The position numbers and the translations under genes are program-made. 64,000 bases of DNA from Antedon mediterranea (lineage: Eukaryota > Echinodermata > Crinoidea > Comatulida > Antedonidae), in contig NC_092676.1 of NCBI RefSeq assembly GCF_964355755.1, positions 21,186,288 through 21,250,287 of the forward strand. The letters are read 5' to 3'. The notes under the pieces are model-generated. The model was not told the origin of the DNA and did not search any database. It saw nothing but the letters and a program-made list of their open reading frames with translations. Positions 48,286 to 63,415 of the stretch are shown piece after piece; the first letter of the stretch is position 1, and every line of letters begins with the position of its first letter.

Positions 48286-51200
48286 ATGACGTGTCGCAGC
48301 AGTTTTGTTCGGTCTGCTTTGATCGTGATTAACCTGTTTGTTTGGGTAAGTTATATATTAAACATTAGTTATGAATAATTATTTTCATCTTTAGGTTGGT
48401 CATCTAGCTGAGCCAGGGAAGAGAGCGAAGTTATCACACAGTCCAACTCAGCTGATATTTATTAATTTTCATCTAAACCCTAGAAACATTTTATATAATG
48501 TTTACTAATATAAATGGGCCGGCTGTTTCTAGCTATTGCACTAATAATGTACTATACTAGGTGTTTTACCGAATGATCGTACGATCAAAACGGTATTGGG
48601 TATGTTCCGTGTTATATGTTCCTAACTAATCATTCATTCATAGAAGTACTGATGAAGAAGTCAATGGCGACTATACCTGACTTTCTTCGACTTTTGATAG
48701 TATTCAAATAGTTTTGAAAAATGTGTTAGGATACAAATGTACGATATATGATGTATAGGCCTATGCTTATTACAAGCTAAAGTTCGAATGCTCATAATTG
48801 TGTTTGGTCAAAACTTTTTTATTGGGTCTGGGATCCAGACTTTATTATCCTTAATTGCAGCGAATTAACTAACGGTATGGTATTAAACAATTTAATATCA
48901 AAGTCGACCTTATGTCTACTTCTATTCTGTATCAAACTAAATAAAACATATCAATGACGAGATTTATACCCTTATCAAGCTAAAGTTACTAAATTTAAAT
49001 TCCACCATAAATCGTAAATTAAATTAATTGGTATGTTATTGATAACTATGCTACCCGTACATTGGTTTATTGTACAGTATATACTGTCTTTACTGTACCA
49101 AACTATTGCACTCTTTCTTAACTATGTCATACGATCTCAAAGAAGGCATTGAGTAAAAAACACAATAGAGGAAAATTGTGAACCACGATACCACAGTGAA
49201 AATTGGCGAGTTGTAGAAAAATTCTAAACAAAGCAGATCTCGTTATGTTTGTTGTATATTTTTCAAAATGTATGCTGAGAAAATGTGTAAAAATCATTAC
49301 GAAATTGTATAAAGACTAATATTATACAATCCTCCTACAGTAATGTATGTCAATCTGACCAAATTTGAATTTGTATTACTTGAAACCTTAAATAAAAGCT
49401 GTTACCTCCCATATGGTATTGGACAATATGCACAATATTGCACAATATGCTGTTGTGGTGGTCCATAAGTTTATAATGCGCACCGCACGACCGCTGGGTC
49501 AGACGCCTCACCCCTTCCCGTCCGTTGTTTTCTTTAGTATTTCTCTCAAAATCTAATCTTCCATTAGTAAGTATATCAATATTTAAACTAAACACTGCGC
49601 TAACCAATTCTTTCTTATTATTTAATAACTTAGTCCATTAAATTAGTATTTCATGTTTTTTTTTCTAATATTGCTATAGCTAGGAGGAACAGCTATTTTA
49701 GGCGTTGGTGCATGGATTGTCAGTGACCTTTCTGATACCGAACAAGAAGCTCCGGGTCAGGCCTTTATCTTGGGAATTGGAATAGCTGCAGTTGTTCTGG
49801 GTGTATTTGTTTCATTAATTGGAATCAGTGGATGCTGCGGAGCCTGTAAAGAGAATGTCTGCTGCCTCAAATTGGTATGATAACTTTAGCTATGTTCACA
49901 TGCTCTTTTGTCTATCGGAGTTAGTACAAGCGTGTTCACACGCTCTTTTGTCTATCGGAGTTAAATACTGTCCCAAGCATTTGGTTTATCTCTCTCTTCC
50001 TTTACGTTTAAACCTTTTCAATTCAATTCAATTCAATTAAAACTTTATTATCCCCATGGGGAAACTCTGTTGGCCTTTTCAAAAGTACAGTACATACAAA
50101 TATAAAATGGATACAGTACATAAAATATAAAATACGATAAAAAAAGCCATACAAAATATACATATAAAATGTATGTGGTCCGACGTCACATAATGTAAAC
50201 CGGAGTTATATAAACCAGTACACTGAAGTTGCATCGGAGTTAATGATACGGAGGTGTAAGATACGTTGAATGCACAGTACCTCATGATTTGATTCAGTTT
50301 AAATATGTACATGTGAACATGCTTCTCTTCAATGAGAATAACGCAATGATAATAGTCCTTACATTTTTCAAATCAGATACCGGGACCGGGGTATTTAAAT
50401 CCAATTTACTCTTAATATAACTATTATTATTATTTTTTATGATCATTATTTTAAAATAAAGATTGGTTTGTATTCGGGCTTTCCTATTGTTTCCCTAACC
50501 ACATTGTTTGTTTACAGTTTGTTGCATTGGTGTCACTATTGGTCTTATCGGAACTTGTGATAGCAGTGTTTTCTATTTTGATGTCTAGCCAGGTACAATA
50601 TGTTAATAAATGAAAGTTCAAATATAATGTTATAATCTACAGTTTATACGATAGTGTATGTGTTTTATTGGAAACAAAATAGCAATGTAACTTGAGGTTC
50701 ATTGCAATGTTGCATTCTATAATCTACTCTAATTTCCACCCGGCATAAATTATCATATCATAGGCAAATTCCACAATACAGTATCACATGTATCAAGGGT
50801 TAAGGGTTAGGGTCTATACAGGATTTACAGATACATGTATGAAGTTGCAATAATATTAAAAATTTGTAAATTTGTAGTACTGTACGGCAAACTTTTGCTT
50901 AAAAATGTTTTTTTTTTACAAAATATGTTAAGTTATAGGAGGCCGAGTTATCCACCTTACCCCTCAACTTTCCACCAGACTTTAATTACTTCTATTATAT
51001 TGGAACAGATTGAAGAAAAAGTAGACGAACAAATGATGCAATCTGTAAAGGTGTACAACCTCCATCCAGAGGCAACTAAAGGCTTAGATCGTGCTCAGTA
51101 CGGGGTAAGACATTTTGGACAAGGTTAGATACAACGACGTAACATAAATAGGTAGTAGAGTTAAGCTTGGTTCCCATTGGAGACAAAACGCAAGGTTGTA

Positions 51201-53403
51201 ACGCAACGAAAGCGTGTTGACCAATGACAAGCGAAAGTTCGAATAATCCAAAGCTTGTGATTGGTCAACTCGCTTACGCATTACTTGAACTGGACGTATA
51301 TTTTTGTTTACTAAGATCAAAGTTATATTTGCTCGTCGTTTATTTTGTGTTGTAATGGGATGAACGTTATTTGTGTTTTGTGAATGAGGGAGGTAACAAA
51401 AACAAACGGACCTGATAGATAGCTGTTAATTTGACCTGTTGGTTTGTTGTCTCATATTTGACCTGTGTGAATTTTTACCAGTAATTACTCTTGTTGATAG
51501 CTTTATGCTTTTATACTATTGACCCCTATCATGTGTATACCGTTTTTATTTCATAAGAATCTCATGCTGAGTGAGACCGCCAAATAAACTAAGCAAGACA
51601 AATTCTTCGAGGGTGGGGTGACTTTAAATGAAAAATTAACTAACGGAAAAAAGCAACATACTACGAAGAAGCAAAACCTTTAGATTGTGTGTGTATAAAA
51701 CTATTTGAGGCATGCCTATTATACATTTGTAACAAATATGAACAGAAATAAGACAATTAAGTTTGAGGCTAAAAAATTGGTTTGGAAAAATAATGTACAC
51801 CTTACATGATACAAATGAACTGGTTCTTTCCTATTTCTTCTAATTTCAGTCCCCAATGTTCTTTTTTTCTGTTCGTATACTATATTCTGTTCTGTATGTA
51901 TAGTTAAGGTCAGGTCACAGTTCAAATACTATTAATTAAAGATAGTTTCTGTTTCTAATCTGTTTAAATTTCGTCCACTGAATCTATACTTTGAAAGAGT
52001 CTATTAGGCCTACTGTACAGCCACCATGTGTTGTTTTAATCTAAACTAGTGAACTACTTAAAAGTGTGATGTTCCCAAGTATGGTAGTGATATGCCCAAA
52101 TATGGTAGTGATATGCCCAAATAAGGTAGTAATATGACATCATCATCACCACATAAAGTTTGATAGTGTAGACAGAGCTATACATTGTCTAAAATGTACG
52201 TCATTTTATTTTGTTTCCATATACTCTTAATGATGTTCACAACTCTTTTGATAACAGTTGCAATGTTGTGGTTCATCAGGTCCTAGTGACTATAACGAAA
52301 ACATAAACATAACAGAAAACATGGTACCGGCAACGTGCTGTAAGCAGCCTATGGATGAATGCACCTTTATGCAAGATTCTGAGACTGTCTACCAAACAGT
52401 AAGTCTAATTACCCAGGATGATCTAGATTTTTAAGGGTGGGGCAACATTCTTATCTTAGCTAATAAGTGAGTGAGTGGCCGAGCGGTTAAGACAGTGGAA
52501 CCGTAATCACGTAGCCATAACATCGGCAGGGGTTCGAGGCTCACTCACTCCATGGTTCTGGTGGTAGAACGAGTCTCCTCGGATAAGGACTATAAACCGT
52601 AGGTCCAGTGTACACAACTTGCTCGTGTGCACTTTAAAGAACCTAGTACATCTTTCGAGACGAGTAGGGGGTTACCCCGGTGTATTAGTACATCACAGCC
52701 ACTGATCACCAACTGGGCCCTCTGGGAGATCAGTCTTTGACTGAAGAGGTCACCCAGTATAAAGATAAAACAAACAAACAAACAAAACAAGACCTATCGC
52801 GTTAATGAAGGGATAGATTAGACAATCGTCTTGCTAAGGCACTAAACATGTGATGGGATTCTGCTTTCTCTCAACTTCAAAAACTGACTCCATTCACTAT
52901 TGCCTCTAAAACCTGTTGGTCTTTTCAGTCCTCTTTCAACGACCTCGTTCGCATTATGTTGCCTTAACCTGATGGGGAAAAAATAATCCATCTCTCCATT
53001 CACCGTTTCACATTCTGTTTTATTCTATAGGGATGTACAGAAAGATTGGTAGAGTATGCTGATGAATATCTAGCATGTATCATCGGAGTTTCGTTAGTTT
53101 TACTTGTCTGCCAGGTATGTATACATTCACAGTCACATATATTTTTATTATATGTTCTGTTTTTTTTATGATGGAACAACAACGATTACTTGACTAAATT
53201 TAGGCCTACAGAAAATCTGCGATAAAAAGGCCCCAGTGCATGAAGGAGAAAGAAGCCCAATAGTTTTCAAATTTAAAACGTGAATTTCTCCCCGTTAGGC
53301 CGGACATGTAGTTGTAATTCAAAATTTGCATTTTTTTCAGATTCTCTCTCTCATTTTTGGTTGTTGTTTGATTCGATCAGTTCAGGATGAAGAAAAAGTA
53401 TAA
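48286..53403 (+). CDS. Tetraspanin C, 7 coding exons, 237 aa
   Basis: Tetraspanin family membrane organiser. Exons: 48286-48345, 49680-49874, 50518-50592, 51009-51104, 52258-52398, 53031-53114, 53341-53403, all phase 0. Membrane polar residues are all present: Asn16 (TM1), Glu97 (TM3) and Gln217 (TM4). The inner loop GCCGACKENVCC is canonical. The large loop has CCG at 145-147, CC at 169-170, C177 and GC at 190-191, with an N-glycosylation sequon at N159. The tail ends SVQDEEKV. The start was chosen just after a strong acceptor (tttctctag, ending 48284). An in-frame ATG at 48265 would add seven residues if that acceptor is not used. Intron 4 carries a MITE and a 21-bp repeat element; intron 5 carries a SINE. 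Confidence 0.95.
50016..50110. repeat. AATTC run and retroposon-like 3' end in intron 2 of tetraspanin C
   Basis: A (CAATT)n run is followed by AAAACTTTATTATCCCCAT, a phrase resembling 3' ends of invertebrate non-LTR elements read in reverse. No ORF is attached. Confidence 0.45.
51161..51299. mobile_element. MITE-1 copy in intron 4 of tetraspanin C
   Basis: TTAAGCTTGGTTCCCATTGG, GTTGACCAATGACAAGCG, AGCTTGTGATTGGTCAACTC. The right end is eroded. Confidence 0.72.
52060..52181. mobile_element. MITE-3-like copy with TATGCCCAAATATGG repeats, intron 4 of tetraspanin C
   Basis: Three units of about 21 bp around GGTAGTGATATGCCCAAAT, then TTTGATAGTGTAGACAGAGC, the same terminus as at 63236 and 8714. 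Confidence 0.68.
52467..52790 (+). mobile_element. tRNA-derived SINE family 3, copy 1
   Basis: The head has A box TGGCCGAGCGGTTAAGAC and B box GGGGTTCGAGGCTC. The body includes CTCGGATAAGGACTATAAAC, GCACTTTAAAGAACC and TTTCGAGACGAGTAG. An AAAC-repeat tail ends near 52790. It lies in intron 5 of tetraspanin C. Confidence 0.78.
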
Positions 53404-54599
53404 CGATATACAGACAATCGTTGTAAATGAAATACAGCATTATGATCGTATTATTTTATAGTTTGTTAAAGCTTTTAGTAAAAATTAGTACTTAGAATAA
53501 AACGCGAGATGATACATTTAATATTACCGAAAACGTAGTGTGTCAAATTTATCAATACTATAATTATGTACTCCATGAGCGTATTTAAATGACTTATATT
53601 AGAGTAACGGGGCGCAGATTTGGACATTATCAATTAATTTGTTGACTATAATTTAGTATTGTAAGTTGTAGACACTTATGTAGATACTGTACTTATGTTT
53701 TCTGTAAGTCTTATTTTGCCTGATTTACTTATTGATGAGATATTAGAAAGCTTTCAATTAGCGACGTGGAGTCTATGACGTCATGTTCATTTATTGCGCA
53801 TGCGTTTGAATTTGGTTTGGCAATTTCGTCGGACCCAAATTCATCGAATAGGTCCAGGTGACGACCTTGAATGGGTTTAGCACAGAAATTCACATGTGAA
53901 CGTGTTGGTGTATGGTGACGACTTGGGACATACTATGACCTAATGCATGATTATTACATAAGTCCTATTCCTCGAAAATCAAAAGCTCCCTATAGGCCTA
54001 AGTTTAACAATACACTACATATTGTGGATAGAGTATAGGCAGTCATACCCTCCGCACCTACTGCTGAGGCAGGAGTATTACATGCATGTATTGCCGACGT
54101 CAATGAAGCAACATTACCGTGTAACAGATATAACTCAACCCCTTTATTATCATTATTATTCGTTTCATAAGAGAAGATTGTCTTAGAGAGTCATCGACAC
54201 TTTGTGTATTATTTAATTTTATGTTCAATATTAGTCAGTAAATTTGTGAGAGTTTCAAATTTAGGAATATCTCATCCAAAATAAAAATTATTCAATTTTT
54301 TGTTTTTATGTATTTATTTTGAATTTCTGTAAGAAACAATAATCATAAACCTTTTATATTTCTGTAAAATTATAGCATTCTGTAGATTAGTTTTTTAAAT
54401 AGTAATAAAAACATTAATATAGTGTCACGCCTACGAGTAATGTCGTTTCTATTTGTATTTAAATCATGTTTATCTAACGGTCACTAACGCCGATTAAAAA
54501 CGAAATAGTCTGCAGAATATCCAAAGTCCAAAGAATGGTATCATGTAGATAACGGTTGTACGGTATAGGTTATCGCAAATTATACATTGAAATGAAGGT
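53404..54599. other. Intergenic region between tetraspanins C and D
   Basis: Short 3' UTR of tetraspanin C, then AT-rich DNA. No gene or repeat assigned. Confidence 0.5.
53496..53501 (+). terminator. Possible poly(A) signal, tetraspanin C
   Basis: AATAAA lies about 93 nt after the stop of tetraspanin C, with no repeat nearby. Confidence 0.45.
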
Positions 54600-54679
54600 C
54601 TGTGTTTAAATATTGATACGTTCTACCAGTCGATAGACGGCATATTATTTCGTGTAGAGTTACGAACATCGATACAAAG
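54600..54679 (+). other. Candidate 5' UTR exon of tetraspanin D
   Basis: The stretch ends in a donor (acaaag/gtaaga) about 500 nt before the coding start. The sequence before the donor is similar to that before tetraspanin B (shared AACATCG core). This suggests the leader exon was duplicated with the gene. The left edge is not determined. Confidence 0.35.
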
Positions 54680-55188
54680 GTAAGATTAGGCCAAGTTTTC
54701 AAAGATGGTATGATAATGTTAGTCTAGGTCCATTCTCCTTATAGGCTACTATAAAGTATGTTGTGTCTTGAATAGACTGTATTTTAGGTCTAATCATAAA
54801 ACAAGCTGTTTTGATATAGTTAAGGTAGTAGGGCATATTCTGTGGAGCGCTATGAACAATGACACAGACGTGTAATCATCCTTCTTAAGGTTTGCTAAAA
54901 AGCATCGGAAAAAATGTCTTTAATAGGCCTAATCACAAAAAACTGTTTATATAGCGATGCTGTGTATTGTTGACGATTATAAACGTGAATAACAAGTGAA
55001 AGTGAATACAAGATTTAATAATACAGTATGACATCATATAGCAGGGATGTAACTTATTTATAAGTTAGGTTTTTATAGGCATATTTCTCATTATTAGATC
55101 TATGCCTGTACATGCATTGGAAAAACAGTTGAAATTTCATAATGAAAATAAAGATATTTGTTTTTTAGATTAAAAAATACGGACTAAG

Positions 55189-58088
55189 ATGGCTTTCAAG
55201 ATATCGTTCATTAGAAACTTGCTTTCAATAGTAAACATTTTCACATGGGTAAGTATTTGTATGGACGTAAGCGCAACCCTCGAACCAGAAAAATCCATAG
55301 GCCTATTAAAATTACAATTCTTTACAACTTGTTTGTTTGTTTGCACGATATCGCCTACAGTTTTCAAGTTATCATTCTGATATACATAGGTACTGTATAT
55401 ACTTACAGAATATCTATTGAAAATCGGTTCACTAATTACATCACAAATAAAAAAAGAAACATTTGTATTCTTGTAACATGGGCTAAAATGTCAACATGCG
55501 CCCTCTGTGGCAATATTTTACCAAGTACTTTACTCAGTTTCTGAGCGCTTTCATTTTTGTTTGTTAGATCGCTGGAGGTGCTATACTGGGTGTTGGACTC
55601 TGGATTTTGATAGACTTTGCAAATTATGGAATTGAGTTTGGAAAAGATGTTGTGGAGGCAGTCGCAATAGTTGTCATTAGCGCTGGATGTTTCGTGTTTT
55701 TTGTTGGTTTCATTGGCTGCTGTGGTATAATGAGAGAGAATCTCTGCTGCCTTTACTTGGTCGGTAGAAAAAGACATTTTATCTTTAAATTTAAAATGTT
55801 GGCCTATCATAAAATAAATAGATTTTTTCACCGGAAATTTCTCATCTATTTTTGTTTGTATTCCCCAATCCAGTTTTAAGATACTTTACCACGTTGATAT
55901 TATTACATGTTTGTACCCAGAAGAGAATCCATGATTTGAAAAGGATATTAAGAAATGCCTGAAAATTAAAACCTAATTAATGATACAAGTACTCCTCAGT
56001 TCAATTATTCTTTGTAGTGCCTCAAAAAGTTTTCGTATGACTTTCAATTCACTTAAGTAGGCCTAACCACTTATGATATTTTGTTTATATCCAGTATTTC
56101 GTATTGCTTGGTGTAGTCATTCTGATAGAGGTTGCTGTGGCATCGGTTGGGCTTAGTATTTTATCTGTGGTAAGAAATACGATAAGAATTTTTTAAAGTA
56201 CTTCGGCATTAGGTAAATTAATTATCAATGATGATAATGACGTTATAGGTGATGGTGTAGATACTATCTTTAATTTGTGATAGATGATAACACTGATAAT
56301 GAAAGTGATAAGTATGTTGATAATTATGGCGATGATTGTGAAAATGATTGATAATATATCACGTTGTTGTATCATTGGTTTAGGTTGAAAAGGAAATGGA
56401 CAAATCCATGAAGTATACAATAAAAAATGTTTACGGCAAGAAAACTGAAAATGGCATTGATTATATACAAAAAAAAGTATTGCAGTATTTTTTATCATCA
56501 TACTCTAAGTCATTACAATCATAATTTAAGCCATCTGGTCAAATTATCGGGCGTTTAGGGCCGGGCCGGACGCCGGGTACCATACCTAAATAACCAACAA
56601 TATCGGTAAGGGTTCGAAACCGACTCGCTCCTAGTACTGGTGGTGGAAAGTCTTCTCGGATAAGCGCAATAGACACAGTTTGCCCGAGTGAACTTTAAAT
56701 AGCACAGTTCATTATTCGAGACGAGTAGAGGACTACTCGGTAAACTGGTTCACAGATACCTCCTGTATTAGTGGGATTACCAACTATTTAATAGGGCAGT
56801 GCCTACATACTTCAAATAAAATCACCCACTCTATTGCCCATGATTATACAGTACATATTATCAGTTAAGTTTTTAGCGTGGTTGATCTTGTTTGTCTTTC
56901 ATGACCAACTCTTAGAATTTGACAATGCAGTAATAATTTAAAAACAATGTCGTTAATAATCTTCATTCATTTGGGTAACAATTACAAAAGACAAATTATA
57001 AAAGACCAGCCTAATCATATTATCATTTCATAATAAATATTTTTATTAATTAATTATTAATTTTATTTGTGATGTTTAATCAGTTCGAGTGCTGTGGATC
57101 AGTTGGGCCCGAGGATTGGCGGACATCTTGGTGGGTTTCAAGCAACGAAACATCAACGGGTGTTGTACCTCTTTCGTGTTGTAACGAAGAAGCATGTTGG
57201 GAGGATGGTTATGATTCTAGCAAAATATATCAAAGAGTAAGAATAAGATTTATATTTATTATAACAATTACGGTACGTGTTATTTCAAGCTTCTCAACCT
57301 ATCAAGTTAAAACACTTTAGTGGTATAGGCAGGGAGTATAGGAATGAATAAACGCTAGTAAACCATATAGTACGACAAGGAAATCAAGCCTTCCACCTAA
57401 TACGAATAAATTAACTTTTATAAAAACTCCTTCAATATATATACCTAAGGTCTAAATTAGACATTTAAATGTTACAAGATCTTTTGAGCGACGATCTGGA
57501 AACAATTTAGAAATTCGTAATACACTATGTAATGGTTTATTGTTCTGATTTAGGGTTGTGTAGAAGTCTTGTATGGGTACATTCACGACTATTTTACAGC
57601 CGTTGCTGGTGTTTGTTTTGGAGTATTGGCTATTGAGGTTAGTTTACTGGTGACCGGAAAACGAGCTTTGCTCAACAACATTTTATGTATACATTTTTAT
57701 ATTTTTTTGTTGTAGTGGAATAAATTGATACTGATATGTTGTAGTATATACATTGTGTTTCGCAACAACAAACAGCAGCACAGTTTATGACACTGTGGGA
57801 GAATCTGGTGGGAGAATCTGGTGGCATATACAAGAAACACTGACAACAATGTTCCGTACATAGGCTAAAGTAACTAGTACTGTAAATACCGTCATTTAAA
57901 AAAAAATGTCGTATTTGGTAAGAATCTTCAAAACCCTGCAGTTTCGATGCTCAGAAGTTGCGCTAGGCATGTGAATGGGTTACTGTATCTCAATATGAAA
58001 ACAATTACTGAATGTTTTATTTCAGATTTTTGCAATGGTTCTATCTTGCGTGCTAGTGTTTGAATTGAGAGAAACAACAAAATTGTGA
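55189..58088 (+). CDS. Tetraspanin D, 7 coding exons, 239 aa
   Basis: Tetraspanin family membrane organiser. Exons: 55189-55248, 55568-55759, 56095-56169, 56384-56476, 57084-57236, 57554-57637, 58026-58088, all phase 0. Polar residues Asn16 (TM1), Glu96 (TM3) and Glu219 (TM4) are present. The inner loop GCCGIMRENLCC is canonical except that one cysteine is replaced. The large loop has CCG at 143-145, CC at 172-173, C178 and GC at 192-193, with a sequon at N161. The tail is LRETTKL. An acceptor (gttttttag, ending 55168) sits 20 nt before the ATG, so the 5' UTR is probably split. This is the last gene of the array; the next gene is convergent. An AATAAA at 58408 could serve as its poly(A) signal but lies in a repeat. 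Confidence 0.95.
56560..56830 (+). mobile_element. tRNA-derived SINE family 3, copy 2
   Basis: A diverged relative of 52467-52790. B-box-like GGGTTCGAAACCGACTC, then TCTCGGATAAGCGC, GAACTTTAAATAGCAC and ATTCGAGACGAGTAGAGG in the same order. The A-box part is eroded. It lies in intron 4 of tetraspanin D. Confidence 0.68.
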
Positions 58089-58157
58089 ATCTTGGGACAG
58101 ATGAGTTGTAATTTCGAGCTTTAAACATGGAATGAGGAACGCCCGCTTCCAGAAAGT

Positions 58158-58176
58158 GGGGGGGGGGGGGGGGGGT
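58158..58176. repeat. Poly-G run after tetraspanin D
   Basis: About 18 consecutive G, 70 nt after the stop codon, inside the probable 3' UTR. Exact length is prone to sequencing error. Confidence 0.7.
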
Positions 58177-58293
58177 AACCATTAGTCTTCAACGCCAGAC
58201 AGTTAAAACGTGCAAGAACTTCAAAGACATTTCATTTGTGCCTATTATATAATACCATTATAACATTATCTTATACCTTCATTATTATACTAA

Positions 58294-58340
58294 AGATTTG
58301 TTCCCAATTGAACGTCAGTTGACCAATGACATCGTCATTT
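58294..58340. mobile_element. MITE-1 fragment
   Basis: AAAGATTTGTTCCCAATTG followed by GTTGACCAATGACA. Only the left arm is recognisable. Confidence 0.45.
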
Positions 58341-58394
58341 AACCATGGATGCTGAGCTCGGGAGATCAAATGCTTTATGTTAGATTGCATTGAT

Positions 58395-58745
58395 TTGAAG
58401 ATGCAATAATAAAGATTAATTTTTAAAAATTTAAAAATAAGGATTACTTAAATCAGACTTTCAATAGGTTATTTTGTAGTTTTAATCAAGTTAATCCCTT
58501 CCATAAAAACAAAACGAACGAAAATAATGTTTTCTCATATAAAAATTACAAAATAAATGGTCAAATTGAACCAAAAACCCATTGGCTGGCAGCCAATCTG
58601 ACTATTTTTTGGTTTAAATTATAGTGTTTTCAGGTAAATAATTTTTTTCAATTCAATTTTTGTTCAAAGTGGATAAATATTATGTAACATTAAAATGGCA
58701 TATTCAACAACAAAACATTTTTTTGAGGGGGACAATACATCTTTA
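58395..58745. mobile_element. MITE-2 copy after tetraspanin D
   Basis: The interior has CCATTGGCTGGCAGCCAAT and TTAAAATGGCATATTCAAC, and the right end is GGGGGACAATACATCTTTA. The left end is diverged. Confidence 0.72.
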
Positions 58746-59876
58746 ATCAATTACCCCTGTGTGGCATCTAAATGTGAACATGCTTTAAAATAGTTACGTA
58801 TATCACCTTTTTTTGTGTAAAATGGTCTGAAATATATAAGGGAAAAGATAAGATCCATGCAAATGTTGGTTAACAAACAACAAATATGGACATACAGTAC
58901 GTACAACTGGTAGATTTATTTATTCAACTTTTTAGACCTGTAGAAGATTGATTTGAATAACTGCATCAAATATATTAAAAAAAAACATTAAAAAAAGAGA
59001 AAAAATCGCAGCCTTCCATTAAACAAAAATGTCCAAGAAAAAATTTCCAATTAAAAAATATTTTGTGCCAAATAAGCATTCAATGAATACAATAATCTTC
59101 ATTCAGCATTTAAAAGTAGGCCTACAGATATTTTACAAACAGCACCTGACTAACTTATTCATTTTCTAATCTGTATTATGTTTATACAATAATACATGCA
59201 GTATATGTTGTATATTACACTGAATTTCCATATAAAACATTTTCAAAAGTCTTAATACAGTTTACCCTTACCTTTGGGACAATTTAATCCTGAAGGTGTC
59301 CCCTTAATAGAGGTTCTAATGCAATTAATATTCAACGAAAATGCACCAAGCATACACTGTTGAATTAATCGATTTATCATGGTTAAAATAATTTAATTTA
59401 ACATAATGTAGTATTCAACATACCACATAATGTAGTATTCAACATACCACATTTTAACATCGTATTTGCAGTGATTACCGCCATTTTTATTTCTTCATAA
59501 ATATTTCACAGCCTACTTATTAGGCTGACAGTAGTAGTAGTGTATTAATACACTATTGAAATGACATCATGACCCTCATTTGTTATGCATGTTTGATTTT
59601 GACAATTATGCATACATTACTGGAATATAAATACCTCATTCCAAACACTGTAAAATAGTTCGTTATTAACATTATTTAAAACATAAGGAAAGTACAAGCT
59701 GCATTCCTTAAACGTTGATTGCTATCCAATGTCCAAATATCTTCATTCAAAATTACCAGTTGAATACTTTTGGAATTCTGGAACAGCAAATGATGCAAGG
59801 CAGAGAGAATTCAGATAAGAATCTGCTTTGGCCTAAATGCAAAAGACAACACGACAAAGCATTCAAGCCCGGTGTC
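58746..59876. other. Convergent 3' region of tetraspanin D and PRMT1
   Basis: Probable PRMT1 3' UTR on the - strand occupies the right part. A short duplicated phrase (ACATAATGTAGTATTCAAC) lies at about 59403 and 59426. Decayed GGTGTCCCCTTAATAGAGG near 59295 matches the 60494 element family. Confidence 0.45.
59486..59491 (-). terminator. Possible poly(A) signal, PRMT1
   Basis: On the - strand this reads AATAAA, about 385 nt after the PRMT1 stop. Another copy is at 58915-58920. Either would keep the transcript clear of tetraspanin D. Confidence 0.3.

Positions 59877-63415
<3,539 letters not shown>

Noticed and set aside
52467-52550. Functional Leu/Ser-type tRNA gene
   Set aside because: A and B boxes are present, but the sequence continues into a SINE body with an AAAC tail.
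55436-55831. 131-codon open frame on the - strand
   Set aside because: It lies opposite exon 2 of tetraspanin D and its flanks, has low-complexity composition and no family features. The + strand exon explains the openness.
57645-57735. Part of a defined element shared with 14040-14160
   Set aside because: ACTGGTGACCGG, CGAGCTTTGCTC and GAATAAATTGATA phrases match in order, but similarity is too patchy to set boundaries or class.
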